The notes beneath the pieces are model-generated. The model was given only the letters and a program-made list of their open reading frames with translations. It did no database searches and was not told the DNA's origin. From assembly GCF_900112225.1 (NCBI RefSeq), contig NZ_FOLD01000002.1, forward strand, positions 287,377 through 351,376: a stretch of 64,000 nucleotides of DNA, in the 5' to 3' direction. Both the position numbers and the translations under genes were made by a program. Of the stretch, positions 34,148 to 43,072 are shown one piece after another (positions within the stretch are counted from its first letter, which is position 1; each line of letters opens with the position of its first letter). Source of the DNA: Massilia yuzhufengensis. Its GTDB lineage: Bacteria > Pseudomonadota > Gammaproteobacteria > Burkholderiales > Burkholderiaceae_D.

Positions 34148-34618
34148 ATGAGCGACCTGAACAACGACGTCCCCGCCGCCCCTTTCGACAGCCCGACCAG
34201 CGAATTCTGCCTGCGCATGGCGCGTGCCTGGGCGGCCCTGTCGCGCCGGCTGGACAATTCCCTCGGCAGCCTGCACGGCATCAGCTTTGCCGATTACCAG
34301 TTGTTGCTGAGCCTGCTCCGGGCGCCGGGCGGACGCCTGCGCCGGGTCGACCTGGCTGAAAAACTGGGCCTCACCGCCTCGGGCGTGACCCGGTCGCTGC
34401 TGCCGCTGGAAAAGATCGGCCTGGTCGGCCGCCAGAGCGATCCGCGCGATGCCCGGGTCGGCTACGCCATCATCACGCCCTCCGGCAGCGAGCTGGTCAC
34501 GAACGCCAGCGTGGTGGTGCACAACGTCAGCCGCGCCGTGCTGGGGGCGCCGTCGCGCGAACTGCTCGCGTCGACCTCGGCGCTGCTGGCGCAGCTGGGC
34601 GGCAGCCAGCAAGCATGA
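34148..34618 (+). CDS. MarR family transcriptional regulator
   Basis: A 156-residue winged-helix regulator. The core reads 'SFADYQLLLSLLRAPGGRLRRVDLAEKLGLTASGVTRSLLPLEKIGLVGRQ' followed by the wing 'DPRDARVGYAIITPSGSELV'. It overlaps the MFS transporter gene by four bases (ATGA), so it probably regulates its own operon, with an operator candidate just upstream. The C-terminal end is 'ALLAQLGGSQQA'. The ligand is unknown, possibly an exported substrate of the transporter. Confidence 0.85.
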   Translation: MSDLNNDVPAAPFDSPTSEFCLRMARAWAALSRRLDNSLGSLHGISFADYQLLLSLLRAPGGRLRRVDLAEKLGLTASGVTRSLLPLEKIGLVGRQSDPRDARVGYAIITPSGSELVTNASVVVHNVSRAVLGAPSRELLASTSALLAQLGGSQQA

Positions 34619-35892
34619 GCCTGCCCACCACCCTGCGCCGGGATCCGAATTTCACCTGGCTGATGAGCGGCGGCGTCATTTCCGCCCTCGGCGACCAGTT
34701 CACCCTGATCGCCCTGCCCTGGCTGGTGCTGCAGCTCACCGGCGACCCGCTCATGCTCGGCGTGATGGTGGCGGTGATGGGCGTGCCGCGCGCCATCCTG
34801 ATCCTGTTCGGCGGCGCCCTGGTCGATCGCTACTCGCCCAAGCGCGTGCTGATGCTGACCAAGCATGCCAACACGCTGCTGCTGGCCATCCTCGCGGCGC
34901 TGGTGCTGTCGGGCCAGGCCAGCCTGCCGCTGGTCGCGCTGCTGGCGATCGGCCTGAGCCTGGCGTCGGCCTTCAGCATCCCGGCCGGCACCTCGATGCT
35001 GCCGCATGCCGTCCCGCTCCAGCTGCTGGGAGGCGCCAACGCGGCGATGATGGGCATGCGCCAGCTCACCATGCTGGCCGGGCCCCTGCTGGCGGGCCTG
35101 CTGTTCGTGCTGGCCGGCGACGGCAGCGCCGGGTCCGGGGACGCGCGCGGCCTCGGCCTGGCCTTCGCCTTCGACGCCCTCACCTATCTTGTGTCGGCCT
35201 GGACCCTGTCGAAAGTCCGGCCGCTCCCGGCGCCGGCCCAGGACAAGGCGGCGCCGGAGCCCGTGCTGCGCGCCGTCGGCGCCGGGCTGGCCACCGTGTG
35301 GCGCGACCCGCGCCTGCGCACCGCCTTCCTGTACTGGGGCCTGTGCGCCTGCGTGATCGGCGGCTTGATGCAGGTAGGCCTGCCGCTGCTGGCCAGCGAA
35401 CGCCTGCACGGCGCCTCGGCACTGGCCCTCCTGATGGGCGCCCATGGCGCCGGCGCGCTGGCGGGCATGGCCTTGTCCGGCGTGCTGGGCAAGCGGCGCG
35501 TGGTCAACCTCGGCATCACCCTGCTGCTGGTGGACGGCATCGCCGGCCTGCTGCTGGTGCCGCTGGGCATGGTGACCGAGAGCTGGCAGGGCATGCTGCT
35601 GCTGGTGGCGATGGGCGTGCTGGGCGGCTTTGTCCAGGTCGCCGTATTCACCTGGCTGCAGCAAAGCGTGCCGAAAGCGATGCTGGGCCGGATGATGAGC
35701 ATCTTCATGTTCGTCTTCATGGGCCTGGCGCCCTTGAGCGCCGCGGTCGCCGGCTGGCTCGCCAGTTTCATCAGCCTGGCCACGCTGTTCATGGGGGCCG
35801 GCCTGTTCCTGACCGTGGCGGCCCTGCTGGCCTGGCAGTTCACGCCGATGGCCCGGCTGGCCGACGCAACGCCGGCCGCGCAACAGGGCTGA
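34615..35892 (+). CDS. MFS transporter, probable exporter
   Basis: A 425-residue inner-membrane protein with about twelve hydrophobic helices in the major facilitator fold. The N-terminal half has 'SGGVISALGDQFTLIALPWLVLQ', a motif A-like loop 'FGGALVDRYSPKRVLML', and 'AFSIPAGTSMLPHAVP', which recalls MFS_3/EntS-type exporters. Nothing identifies the substrate. It follows the MarR gene with a 4-bp overlap. Confidence 0.85.
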   Translation: MSLPTTLRRDPNFTWLMSGGVISALGDQFTLIALPWLVLQLTGDPLMLGVMVAVMGVPRAILILFGGALVDRYSPKRVLMLTKHANTLLLAILAALVLSGQASLPLVALLAIGLSLASAFSIPAGTSMLPHAVPLQLLGGANAAMMGMRQLTMLAGPLLAGLLFVLAGDGSAGSGDARGLGLAFAFDALTYLVSAWTLSKVRPLPAPAQDKAAPEPVLRAVGAGLATVWRDPRLRTAFLYWGLCACVIGGLMQVGLPLLASERLHGASALALLMGAHGAGALAGMALSGVLGKRRVVNLGITLLLVDGIAGLLLVPLGMVTESWQGMLLLVAMGVLGGFVQVAVFTWLQQSVPKAMLGRMMSIFMFVFMGLAPLSAAVAGWLASFISLATLFMGAGLFLTVAALLAWQFTPMARLADATPAAQQG

Positions 35893-35962
35893 GTGGGAGG
35901 CCGTGACGGCCGGGGGGCGAATCGGCTAGGATGAAGGGATTGCCACAGCAAGCCTTCATCCC

Positions 35963-36772
35963 ATGCCGAAATTCGCCGCCAACCTGAGCACGCTGTTCCC
36001 CGACGCTCCTTTCCTCGAGCGCTTTGCCCTGGCCCGCAGCGCCGGCTTCGACGCGGTCGAGTTCCAGTTCCCGTATGCGTTCGAGCCGGAGCAGATCGTC
36101 CAGCGCCTGCGGCGATACGGGCTGGAACTGGTCTTGCACAACCTGCCTCCGGGCGACTGGAACGCGGGCGAGCGCGGCATCACCTGCGACCCGCGCCGCA
36201 GCGCCGAATTCCGGGACAGCGTCGGCCTGGCCATCGACTACGCGCTGGAACTGGGCGTGAAGCGCCTGCACTGCCTGGCCGGCAAGCTGCCGTCCAACGT
36301 GCCGCAGGAACGCGCCCACGCCTGCTACGTCGAGAACCTGCGCTACGCCGCGGCCCAGTGCCGCCCGCACGGCATCGACCTGCTTATCGAACCCATCAAT
36401 ACGCGCGACATCCCGGGCTACTTCCTCACCGGTAGCCGCCAGGCCGCCGCCGTCATCGAGGAATGCGGCGCCGATAACCTCTTCATGCAGTACGACATCT
36501 ATCACATGCAGCGCATGGAGGGCGAGCTGGCCGGCACGCTGCGCCAGTACCTCCCGCTGATCCGCCACATCCAGCTGGCCGACGTGCCGGGACGCCACCA
36601 GCCGGGCACCGGCGAAATCAATTTCCCCTACCTGTACACCCTGCTCGACGAACTGGGCTACGACGGCTGGGTCGGCTGCGAATACCATCCGCAGGGCGAG
36701 ACGATGGCGAGCTTCGGCTGGCTCGCGCAGGAGCGCAAGCGGGCCGCGGCGCTGCTGCTGGACAAGGCCTGA
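35963..36772 (+). CDS. Hydroxypyruvate isomerase family protein (Hyi/OtnI-like)
   Basis: A 269-residue TIM-barrel enzyme of the xylose-isomerase-like superfamily. It starts 'PKFAANLSTLFPDAPFLERFALAR', carries 'HNLPPGDWNAGERGI' (the loop typical of the Hyi/OtnI family), and has metal/acid residues in 'LLIEPINTRDIPGY', 'QYDIYHMQRMEG', 'IQLADVPGRHQPGTGEINF' and 'VGCEYHPQG'. The usual product would be tartronate semialdehyde or an acid-sugar isomer. No glyoxylate or tetronate genes flank it, so the physiological substrate is open. A VOC protein follows by 43 bp. Confidence 0.85.
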   Translation: MPKFAANLSTLFPDAPFLERFALARSAGFDAVEFQFPYAFEPEQIVQRLRRYGLELVLHNLPPGDWNAGERGITCDPRRSAEFRDSVGLAIDYALELGVKRLHCLAGKLPSNVPQERAHACYVENLRYAAAQCRPHGIDLLIEPINTRDIPGYFLTGSRQAAAVIEECGADNLFMQYDIYHMQRMEGELAGTLRQYLPLIRHIQLADVPGRHQPGTGEINFPYLYTLLDELGYDGWVGCEYHPQGETMASFGWLAQERKRAAALLLDKA

Positions 36773-36815
36773 TCGGTCAGGCAACATTGGGGTTTTATCC
36801 AGCCGAGGAAGTACG

Positions 36816-37181
36816 ATGATCCAGGGATTGCGCACCGTAATTTACCCCGTCACCAACCTGCCTGAAGCGACCGCCTGGTACGAGCAGGCAGTGGGCAAGG
36901 CCCCGTACTTCAATGAAGCCTTCTATGTCGGCTTCGAGGTCGGCGGCTTCGAACTGGGCCTGATTCCCGATGGCCAACCCGGCAGTAGCGGCGCCACCGC
37001 CTACTGGGGAACCGCCGACGCCGACGCCGAGCTGGCGCGCCTGGTGGCCCTGGGCGCCGAAGTGGATGCGCCGGTCTCCGACGTGGGCGGCGGGATCCGC
37101 GTCGCTACCGTGCGCGACCCTGACGGCAACCTGTTCGGCGTGATCCAGAACCCACACTTCGACCGCGCGAAGGTCGAGTAA
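36816..37181 (+). CDS. VOC/glyoxalase-fold protein
   Basis: A 121-residue protein of the vicinal oxygen chelate fold. The layout is 'GLRTVIYPVTNLPEATAWYEQAVG' for the first beta-alpha unit and 'RVATVRDPDGNLFGVIQNPHF' for the second, with a Glu or His metal site near the middle ('FEVGGFELGL'). Members include glyoxalase I, dioxygenases and antibiotic-binding proteins, so no specific role can be assigned. A purine-rich GAGGAAG lies 5 bp before the ATG. Confidence 0.8.
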   Translation: MIQGLRTVIYPVTNLPEATAWYEQAVGKAPYFNEAFYVGFEVGGFELGLIPDGQPGSSGATAYWGTADADAELARLVALGAEVDAPVSDVGGGIRVATVRDPDGNLFGVIQNPHFDRAKVE

Positions 37182-37204
37182 GCTCGGTCAATTGACCATC
37201 AGCA

Positions 37205-37225
37205 AAACTCCGCCTGACGGAGTTT
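37205..37225. terminator. Weak hairpin between the VOC gene and the lipoprotein gene
   Basis: AAACTCCG-CCTGA-CGGAGTTT has 8-bp arms. The T run is poor on both strands, so it may be a weak terminator for the VOC gene. Confidence 0.4.
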
Positions 37226-37274
37226 GAAACAATGGGATCTTTCCGGCCGCCCCCTCCGGCCTGAAAGGACCCAC

Positions 37275-38129
37275 ATGCTGCGATATCTTTCGATCCGACT
37301 GTTCCTGGTATGTGCCCTGTTCCTGGGCGGCTGCGCCTCCACGGGCGGACCGGTCAGCCTGCAGGAGGTGCGCGAGTTCGCCGATGCGTCCGCGCGCCTC
37401 GGCGGCTACGCCGAGCTGGCGCGCCGCTACCGGGACACCTACGAGCGCGAGCAGCCCTACCTCTCGCCGGCCGCCGACAAGCTGGCGCGCGACAACGACG
37501 CCAAGCGCCGCGCCGTGTTCGAGGATTTCATCGCAATCCAGAAAACCATGGTGCTCTACATGCAGACGCTGAGCCTGCTGGCCGGCGACGCGCGCTACGA
37601 CCTGTCCGAGCGCATCGACGACCTCGGCAACGGACTGAAGGCGAATACCGAGTCTGGCCTGCAGCAGCGCCACATCACGGCCTACACCGGCATGACCCGG
37701 CTGCTGACCCGCGTGATCGCCTCCGGCTACCAGAACCGCAGCGTGGAAACCATGGTGCGCGACGGCGACGCCGACGTGCAGGTGCTGCTCGACGCCATGA
37801 TCCAGCTCACCCGGCTCTACTACAAGACCAACGAGAATGAAAAGAAGACCATCCTCGGCATTTTTGACGTCGAAATCCCGTTCTCGACGCGCAATTCCGA
37901 CCGCATGCTGGTCACGCTGGCCAAGGTGCATTACCTGAACAAGGCCACCGAATACAAGATCATCGACCGCCGCTACGAGCTGGCCCTGCAAGGCCTGACC
38001 AAGGTGGCGCTGGGGCACCAGAAAATGCGCGAGAACCTCGGCAAGCTGTCGAACGATGAAGTCCGGCGCCTGCTGGCCAACTACGGACGCGACCTGCGCA
38101 CCATCCGCGACGGCTTGTCCGGCGACTGA
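37275..38129 (+). CDS. Hypothetical lipoprotein, 284 residues
   Basis: The N-terminus 'LSIRLFLVCALFLGGCASTG' is a type II lipoprotein signal with lipobox LGGC. The mature part is a predominantly helical, charged protein ('REFADASARLGGYAELARRYRDTYERE') with no recognised domain. It may sit in the outer membrane facing the periplasm. The next gene starts 11 bp downstream and is probably co-expressed. I do not recognise the family. Confidence 0.7.
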   Translation: MLRYLSIRLFLVCALFLGGCASTGGPVSLQEVREFADASARLGGYAELARRYRDTYEREQPYLSPAADKLARDNDAKRRAVFEDFIAIQKTMVLYMQTLSLLAGDARYDLSERIDDLGNGLKANTESGLQQRHITAYTGMTRLLTRVIASGYQNRSVETMVRDGDADVQVLLDAMIQLTRLYYKTNENEKKTILGIFDVEIPFSTRNSDRMLVTLAKVHYLNKATEYKIIDRRYELALQGLTKVALGHQKMRENLGKLSNDEVRRLLANYGRDLRTIRDGLSGD

Positions 38130-38140
38130 CAGGAGAGCAC

Positions 38141-38674
38141 ATGGCTACCACCCCGACCCGTCCCGCCGCCGCCACCCTTGCCGGCCCCGACGCCGCACCC
38201 GCCCCCGCCCCCGCCGCCGCCGCGCTCTCTTCTCCCGCGCACATCATCGAGCTGGCCGACCAGCTTTCCGCCTGCGCCGACCAGATCCACGAGCGCGTCA
38301 TGAAGGAAATCCGCTCCTACCAGGGCGGGCCGGTGCCCGAGGGCGTCCAGGCCACCGCGCGCGCGCTGCTGGAAGACGAAACCCTGATGCGCCAGCGCGC
38401 CAACAGCTTGTATGCCGATGCTGCCGCCTTCATCGTCAAGGGACTCGGCAAGCCGCAGGCCCAGCTGGCCAGGCTCACCGCCGACGCCGCTGAAAAGATC
38501 CGCAAGATCGCCGTCATCGGCGAAGCCACCGGCCTGGTGGGCGGCCTGCTGACGCTGGCCGGCGCCGCCATCACGGGCCAGCCGATGCCGCTGCTTGCGG
38601 CCATCGAAAAAGTGGAAAAGCATTCCAAGGCCCTGGGCGCGCTCAAGCCCAAGCCAACACCACCGGTGACGTAG
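38141..38674 (+). CDS. Hypothetical protein, 177 residues, partner of the lipoprotein
   Basis: An Ala/Pro-rich protein with a disordered N-terminus (about 1-30), a helical middle ('IIELADQLSACADQIHERVMKEI') and a Gly/Ala-rich hydrophobic stretch ('LVGGLLTLAGAAITG') that could pass a membrane. The C-terminus is Lys/Pro-rich. No signal peptide is obvious. It follows the lipoprotein gene by 11 bp with its own AGGAGAG ribosome site. Function unknown; the pairing suggests a common role. Confidence 0.6.
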   Translation: MATTPTRPAAATLAGPDAAPAPAPAAAALSSPAHIIELADQLSACADQIHERVMKEIRSYQGGPVPEGVQATARALLEDETLMRQRANSLYADAAAFIVKGLGKPQAQLARLTADAAEKIRKIAVIGEATGLVGGLLTLAGAAITGQPMPLLAAIEKVEKHSKALGALKPKPTPPVT

Positions 38675-38802
38675 GGTGCTCCGGGCCATGAGCGGCGGCG
38701 ATGCCGAGCGCGCGTTCAAATTTCATATGCACTGCCGCGACGCCGTCCCCCGCTGATGCTCGCATTCCGACTAGCGCGCCGAGGCAACGAGTACAAAACC
38801 GC

Positions 38803-39546
38803 TCAGCACATGTGCTGGCCGCCATTGATCGCCAGATTGGCTCCGGTAACGAAACCCGCTTCTTCCGACACCAGCCAGGACACCATGGCAGCCACTTCGT
38901 CGGGCTGCCCCAGGCGCCCGACCGGGATCTGCGGCAGGATGCGCTCGTGCAGCAACTGAGGCGGTACCGCATGTGCCGTGCGGGTATCGAGGTGGCCGGG
39001 CGAGACGGTATTGACGGTGACGCCGTAGCGCGCGGATTCCAGCGCCAGCGCCTTGGTGAGCCCGTGCAGGCCGGCCTTGGCGGCGGCGTAGTTGACCTGG
39101 CCCAGCGCTCCCTGCTGGCCATTGACCGAGCCGATGTTGATGATGCGGCCCCACTGCTGCACGAGCATCGGCGCGATCGCGTGGCGCGCCATGTTGAAGG
39201 CGCCGTCGAGGTTCACGCCCATGACGGCATGCCAGTCGTCCAGCCCCATCGTGCGCAGGCCACAGTCGCGCGTGAGCCCGGCGTTATTGATGAGCACGTC
39301 GATTCGTCCGGCATGGTCGAGCAGGCGCTGCACGGCGCGGCCGGCGGCCTCGAAATCGGCCACGTCGGTTTCGACGGCGATGAATTCCATGCCGTCGCGC
39401 CGATGGCTGGCCAGCCATTCGTGGTGGTGGTGATTGGAGGGCGAGAAGGTGGCGGCGACGGTGAAGCCGTCGAGATGCAGGCGGCGGCACATGGCCGTGC
39501 CAAGCCCACCCATGCCCCCGGTGACGAGGGCGACGCGTTTGATCAT
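38803..39546 (-). CDS. phaB: Acetoacetyl-CoA reductase (PHA synthesis)
   Basis: A 247-residue short-chain dehydrogenase that reduces acetoacetyl-CoA to (R)-3-hydroxybutyryl-CoA with NADPH, the second step of polyhydroxybutyrate synthesis. Cofactor motif 'VTGGMGGLGTAMCRRL', catalytic Ser-Tyr-Lys in 'IINIGSVNGQQGALGQVNYAAAKAGLHG', and the family-typical C-terminus 'GANLAINGGQHM'. It is alone here; no phaA or phaC is beside it. FabG is the main alternative, but the C-terminus and 'NGQQGALGQVNYAAAK' favour PhaB. Confidence 0.87.
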   Translation of the reverse strand: MIKRVALVTGGMGGLGTAMCRRLHLDGFTVAATFSPSNHHHHEWLASHRRDGMEFIAVETDVADFEAAGRAVQRLLDHAGRIDVLINNAGLTRDCGLRTMGLDDWHAVMGVNLDGAFNMARHAIAPMLVQQWGRIINIGSVNGQQGALGQVNYAAAKAGLHGLTKALALESARYGVTVNTVSPGHLDTRTAHAVPPQLLHERILPQIPVGRLGQPDEVAAMVSWLVSEEAGFVTGANLAINGGQHMC

Positions 39547-39663
39547 GAATGTCCCCTGAACATGGTTATCCGCGCCCGTGGGAGGACTCCCGGGGCGCGA
39601 ACTACCCAGTGTAGGGAAGCGGCCTGAGCAACCTATTGAGGCAGATCAAGCGTGCCCATGTAC

Positions 39664-40218
39664 TCAGGCGATGAGCTGGGGCCGGCTGGCGGGGTCGAAG
39701 TCGGCCCAGTCGCCACCGACGATATTGCCCTGTGCCTGCTCGATGTGGTGGGCGCCGAGCTGGCGCAGCACGTCGACCGCACGCTCGGCCAGGCCGGCAT
39801 CGTCGAACGCGACCGCCACCAGCATGCCCGCTTCGCGCGGCGGCACGCGGTTCTCGCCGCCCTCTTCCGACTCGCCCCGGTCCTTCATCTTGGAAAAGCT
39901 GAACAGCGAGCCGACGTGGCCGCCGACCAGGCCGCCGACGATCGGGCCCAGCGGGCCGGTGACCGGCGAGGTGGCCGCGCCGATCGCCATGCCGACGGCG
40001 CCGCCGGTGGCGACACCCTTGACCACGCCTTCCGGCGTTTCCTTGGCGCCGGGCGACTGGAGGTGGTCGCCACCGATCGGGGTCTGGTCGTGCTGGCCCG
40101 GCTGGGTGAGGTAAAAGCCGCTGATCCGGCTGGCGTCGAAGCCGGCGGCTTCAAGGGCGGCGCGGGCGCGGTCGACGTCGTCCTGAAGCTGGAAACGCCC
40201 TGCAATAATGGTGGACAT
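39664..40218 (-). CDS. General-stress-type protein with Gly-rich region (Gsp17M-like)
   Basis: A 184-residue protein. The first ~55 residues form a small alpha/beta fold ('TIIAGRFQLQDDVDRARAALEAAGF') resembling the N-terminus of general stress protein 17M; the middle is a glycine-zipper-like, membrane-prone segment ('VATGGAVGMAIGAATSPVTG', 'IVGGLVGGHVGSLFSF'); the C-terminus repeats the fold ('MLVAVAFDDAGLAERAVDVLRQLG'). Upstream, the dyad at 40275-40288 lies 41.5 bp before a predicted start served by CATAGT. It is therefore part of the putative stress regulon. Start ATG 40218, 7 bp after AGGAGAAA. Confidence 0.7.
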   Translation of the reverse strand: MSTIIAGRFQLQDDVDRARAALEAAGFDASRISGFYLTQPGQHDQTPIGGDHLQSPGAKETPEGVVKGVATGGAVGMAIGAATSPVTGPLGPIVGGLVGGHVGSLFSFSKMKDRGESEEGGENRVPPREAGMLVAVAFDDAGLAERAVDVLRQLGAHHIEQAQGNIVGGDWADFDPASRPQLIA

Positions 40219-40274
40219 AGCGATTTCTCCTGATCGTTGTAACTCAACTATGCCCGCGCCGCGCATCGTGCTCT

Positions 40275-40288
40275 GTACGCGGACGCAC
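40275..40288 (-). promoter_or_regulatory. Regulon dyad site 1, upstream of the Gsp17M-like gene
   Basis: GTACG-CGGA-CGCAC (plus strand). On the gene's strand a -10-like CATAGT (40252-40247) predicts a start at 40240, and the dyad centre falls at -41.5. Confidence 0.6.
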
Positions 40289-40302
40289 GCAGTCCGTTCA
40301 CC

Positions 40303-41190
40303 TTACCGCCATTGCCCGTACACCACGTTCGCGTCGTGGAAGTCGTCGGCCGCGGGCGCCGGTTCGGGCATCCAGGCGCGCGGGTCGAGCCGGAAATACT
40401 TCTGGAACTCGCCGAACAGGTCCGGGTGGCGCGCGGCCAGCTCCCAGGGCTGCTCGAAGAAGCTTTCGGTGGCCACCGCGAAGAACTCGGCCGGGCTGCT
40501 GGCGCCGTAATGGTCGAGCACGCCCCGCTGACCCCACATGGCGTCGCGCTGCAAGTTGGCGAAGTCGCGCGAGAGCACTTCGGACCAGCTGCGGTAGCGC
40601 TCGGTGCTGCCGAGGTAGGGCGCGCCATTGGTGCTGCCGGACTCGCTGTCGAGCTGGTGGGCGAACTCGTGCAGGACGACGTTATGGCTGGGCGGCTCGT
40701 CGATACCGGCGCGCCGCACGTGGTCCCACGACAGGATTACCCGGCCGTCGCCCCAGGATTCGCCCAGCAGGTCCTGGCGCTGCTCGGTGACGACGCCGGC
40801 CGCGTCGACTTCGCGCCGCGGCACCAGGAAGGCGCCTGGATACACGAGCACCGCGTGCAGCGACGGGTACAGCGAGGCCGGATTGGCGTCGCCGGCGCGC
40901 CCCAGCACCAGCAGGCAGGCCTGGCCGGCGATGGTCACGCGCATCTCGTCGGTGATTTCCAGGCCGGCGCAGCCAACGAAGGCTTTTTCGTGCAGGAATT
41001 GCTGGACCAGGCGCTGCAGGCGCTGGCGGTGGGCCGGGGTCATGCCCTTGAACTGGACCACGTTGCGGTCGAGGATGGCGCGCAGGGGCGCGGGCAGCGG
41101 ACGCGCGAGCGCGCGCCGCAGCCGCCACCTGGGCCACATCCAGGCGCCCAGCAGTCCGGCCGCCAGCAGGCCGGCGATGATGCCTTCCAT
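40303..41190 (-). CDS. mtfA: Zinc metallopeptidase of the MtfA (M90) family
   Basis: A 295-residue protein. The N-terminal hydrophobic segment (about 1-20) may anchor it. The peptidase core has 'NVVLHEFAHQLDSESGSTNGAPYL' (HExxH near residue 172) and, later, 'ASSPAEFFAVATESFFEQPWEL' with the third ligand Glu. In E. coli, MtfA binds the Mlc repressor and affects glucose uptake, with some peptidase activity. The start ATG shares one base with the stop of the peroxiredoxin gene (TAATG), so translation is coupled. Confidence 0.87.
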   Translation of the reverse strand: MEGIIAGLLAAGLLGAWMWPRWRLRRALARPLPAPLRAILDRNVVQFKGMTPAHRQRLQRLVQQFLHEKAFVGCAGLEITDEMRVTIAGQACLLVLGRAGDANPASLYPSLHAVLVYPGAFLVPRREVDAAGVVTEQRQDLLGESWGDGRVILSWDHVRRAGIDEPPSHNVVLHEFAHQLDSESGSTNGAPYLGSTERYRSWSEVLSRDFANLQRDAMWGQRGVLDHYGASSPAEFFAVATESFFEQPWELAARHPDLFGEFQKYFRLDPRAWMPEPAPAADDFHDANVVYGQWR

Positions 41191-41957
41191 TAGCGTCCCT
41201 GGTTCGATGAAACGAATGCCATCACGTCGTCGGCGCCGCCGATCAGCTTGCCGCCGATGAAGACCTGCGGCCAGGTCAGCTGGCCGGTCAGGCCACGCAG
41301 CACGCCGGTCGTGATTTTCTGGTCTTCCGAAATGTCCGTGAAGACGATGCCATTGTCGCTCAATGCTGCCTTGGCGCGCGCACAATGCGGGCAGCCGGGG
41401 CGCGAGAACATGACGACCGGCTCGGGAATCTTTGCGTCCGGGTTGATATAGCTCAGCATCGTATCGGCGTCCGAGACCTCGAATGGGTCCCCTTCGCGCT
41501 GCGGTTCGATGAAGATTTTGTCGATCACGCCGTCTTTGACCAGCATCGAGTAGCGCCACGAGCGCTTGCCGAAACCGAGGTCGCGCTTGTCGACCAGCAT
41601 GCCCATCCCTTCGGTAAAGTCGCCGTTTCCGTCCGGGATCACGGTGACGTTGCCCGCGTCCTGCCCAGCCTTCCACTGGTTCATGACGAACGCGTCGTTC
41701 ACCGAGATGCACAGGATGTCGTCGACACCGTTTGCGCGCAGCACGGGCGCCAGCTCGTTGTAGCGCGGCAGGTGGGTCGACGAACAAGTGGGCGTGAAGG
41801 CGCCCGGCAGCGAGAACACGACCACGGTCTTGCCCTTGAACAGCTCGTCGGTGCTCAGGTCCTGCCATGCGTCGCCGGGGCGCGCCTTGAAGGTCACATT
41901 CGGGACCGGCCGGCCCTGCAGCGAGTCGGCGCTCGGGATGGTGGTGCTGGATGTCAT
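41190..41957 (-). CDS. Peroxiredoxin-glutaredoxin fusion (Prx5/Grx hybrid)
   Basis: A 255-residue antioxidant enzyme reducing peroxides with glutathione. The N-terminal Prx5 domain (about 15-165) has the peroxidatic Cys in 'SLPGAFTPTCSSTHLP' (Cys58). The C-terminal glutaredoxin domain has the active site CPHC at 189-192 ('FSRPGCPHCARAKAAL') and 'TWPQVFIGGKLIGGADD'. The fusion is known from Haemophilus and Neisseria. It overlaps mtfA by one base. No peroxide regulator such as OxyR is adjacent. Confidence 0.9.
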   Translation of the reverse strand: MTSSTTIPSADSLQGRPVPNVTFKARPGDAWQDLSTDELFKGKTVVVFSLPGAFTPTCSSTHLPRYNELAPVLRANGVDDILCISVNDAFVMNQWKAGQDAGNVTVIPDGNGDFTEGMGMLVDKRDLGFGKRSWRYSMLVKDGVIDKIFIEPQREGDPFEVSDADTMLSYINPDAKIPEPVVMFSRPGCPHCARAKAALSDNGIVFTDISEDQKITTGVLRGLTGQLTWPQVFIGGKLIGGADDVMAFVSSNQGR

Positions 41958-42067
41958 CGGGTCGTCCTTTCCTGGGAGCGGCAGCCTGCGCCGCGTTGGG
42001 ACGGAGGTAAGGACACTTGACGGGATTTCAACGCGCGGTGGCTAAATAATTGTTCGCTTGAAAAACA

Positions 42068-42087
42068 AAACCGCGCACAAGGCGCGG
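42068..42087 (-). terminator. Terminator of the winged-helix gene
   Basis: On the reverse strand CCGCGC-CTTGT-GCGCGG (42087-42071) is followed by TTTTGTTTTT, about 80 bp downstream of the stop of the gene ending at 42166. Confidence 0.65.
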
Positions 42088-42165
42088 CTGAATGACGACA
42101 GCGATCGTCTGGCCGGCACTGCCACGGGTCTCTTCCGCGGCAGGACGGGGGCGCACTAGGGCGCG

Positions 42166-42777
42166 TTATTTGCCTGCTGGCTGGCCTGGGGCTGGGCCAA
42201 ACAGCGCGGCGACCAGCGGGTCGCGGGCGACCGGGCTGCGGTTCACGCGGATCGCATAGTGGGTATCGTCGGCCAGGATGTGGAAGTGACGGCCGCTGCC
42301 TGCCATGTTCTGCTCACGCAGGCCCGGACGCTCCTTGCGTGGGGCGGCGCCTTCGCGCTTCGGCTGGCAGATCGCTGCCAGGAAGGCCTTGACGCGGTCC
42401 TGGTCGGGGCAGATCTGGTACACGGCCTTGCCCAGGTAGGTGGCGGTGCCTTCGATGTAGCGGGCCAGTTCGATGACGCCGGCTTCACGCAGGTCGCGGA
42501 TGTACTTGCGGGCGCCCGATGGCGAGAACTTGAGGAACCAGGCGATTTCGTCAGCCAGCATCTCGTGGGTGGAGAGCTCGTTGATGAGCTTCTGCATGTT
42601 TTCGATCCGGCGCTGGGTGGCGGACGTCGACCGCACGCGCTCGATCGGTGCCAGCGAAATGGGTGCCCGCTCGGTTGGTTGCGGCGGAACGCGTTCGATC
42701 AGCGCAGAGTTGCTGGAAGTGTGCACTGCGCCGATGTCGCCGCCTTGCACCGCGTTGTGATGGGTCGTTGCATGCAT
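42166..42777 (-). CDS. Putative winged-helix DNA-binding protein
   Basis: A 203-residue soluble protein. The core 'RIENMQKLINELSTHEMLADEIAWFLKFSPSGARKYIRDLREAGVIELARYIEG' reads as a winged-helix DNA-binding domain of the ArsR/HTH type with an adjacent beta wing. The N-terminus is low-complexity with His and Thr. The C-terminus is basic ('RPGLREQNMAGSGRHFHILADDTHYAIRVN'). I cannot assign a specific family or target. It is divergent from the OmpA gene with a 400-bp gap. ATG 42777 follows a GGAG by about 10 bp. Confidence 0.6.
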   Translation of the reverse strand: MHATTHHNAVQGGDIGAVHTSSNSALIERVPPQPTERAPISLAPIERVRSTSATQRRIENMQKLINELSTHEMLADEIAWFLKFSPSGARKYIRDLREAGVIELARYIEGTATYLGKAVYQICPDQDRVKAFLAAICQPKREGAAPRKERPGLREQNMAGSGRHFHILADDTHYAIRVNRSPVARDPLVAALFGPAPGQPAGK

Positions 42778-43072
42778 ATTGGTGAGCTCCAAAATTGAGA
42801 GAGACTGTGTGGTCCGGGTCGCTGTGTGTCGTTTGACACCCTGACAACACTTCGGGTTCCGCTTAACTGGCCTCAAGATTGCCTGCGTCAGCCCTCACGG
42901 TCTGTGCGCCATCCAACATTCGAGAACATTCCTGCAGGCACTTTTGACAAACCCGCTTGCCTTTCCGGGTAGCCAGAAAGTTGTGATCAAAAAAACAAGG
43001 TGCCACCGGTTCTCCGGCGCTGAATGTGGCTTTTTCACCACTGTTGTAAAATTGCACAGGCCAGTCCAGAGA
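42778..43072. other. Intergenic region between the winged-helix and OmpA genes
   Basis: No gene is visible. The part near 42778-42850 would hold the promoter of the winged-helix gene; I see no clear hexamers. The right end holds dyad site 2 and the predicted OmpA promoter. Confidence 0.5.
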
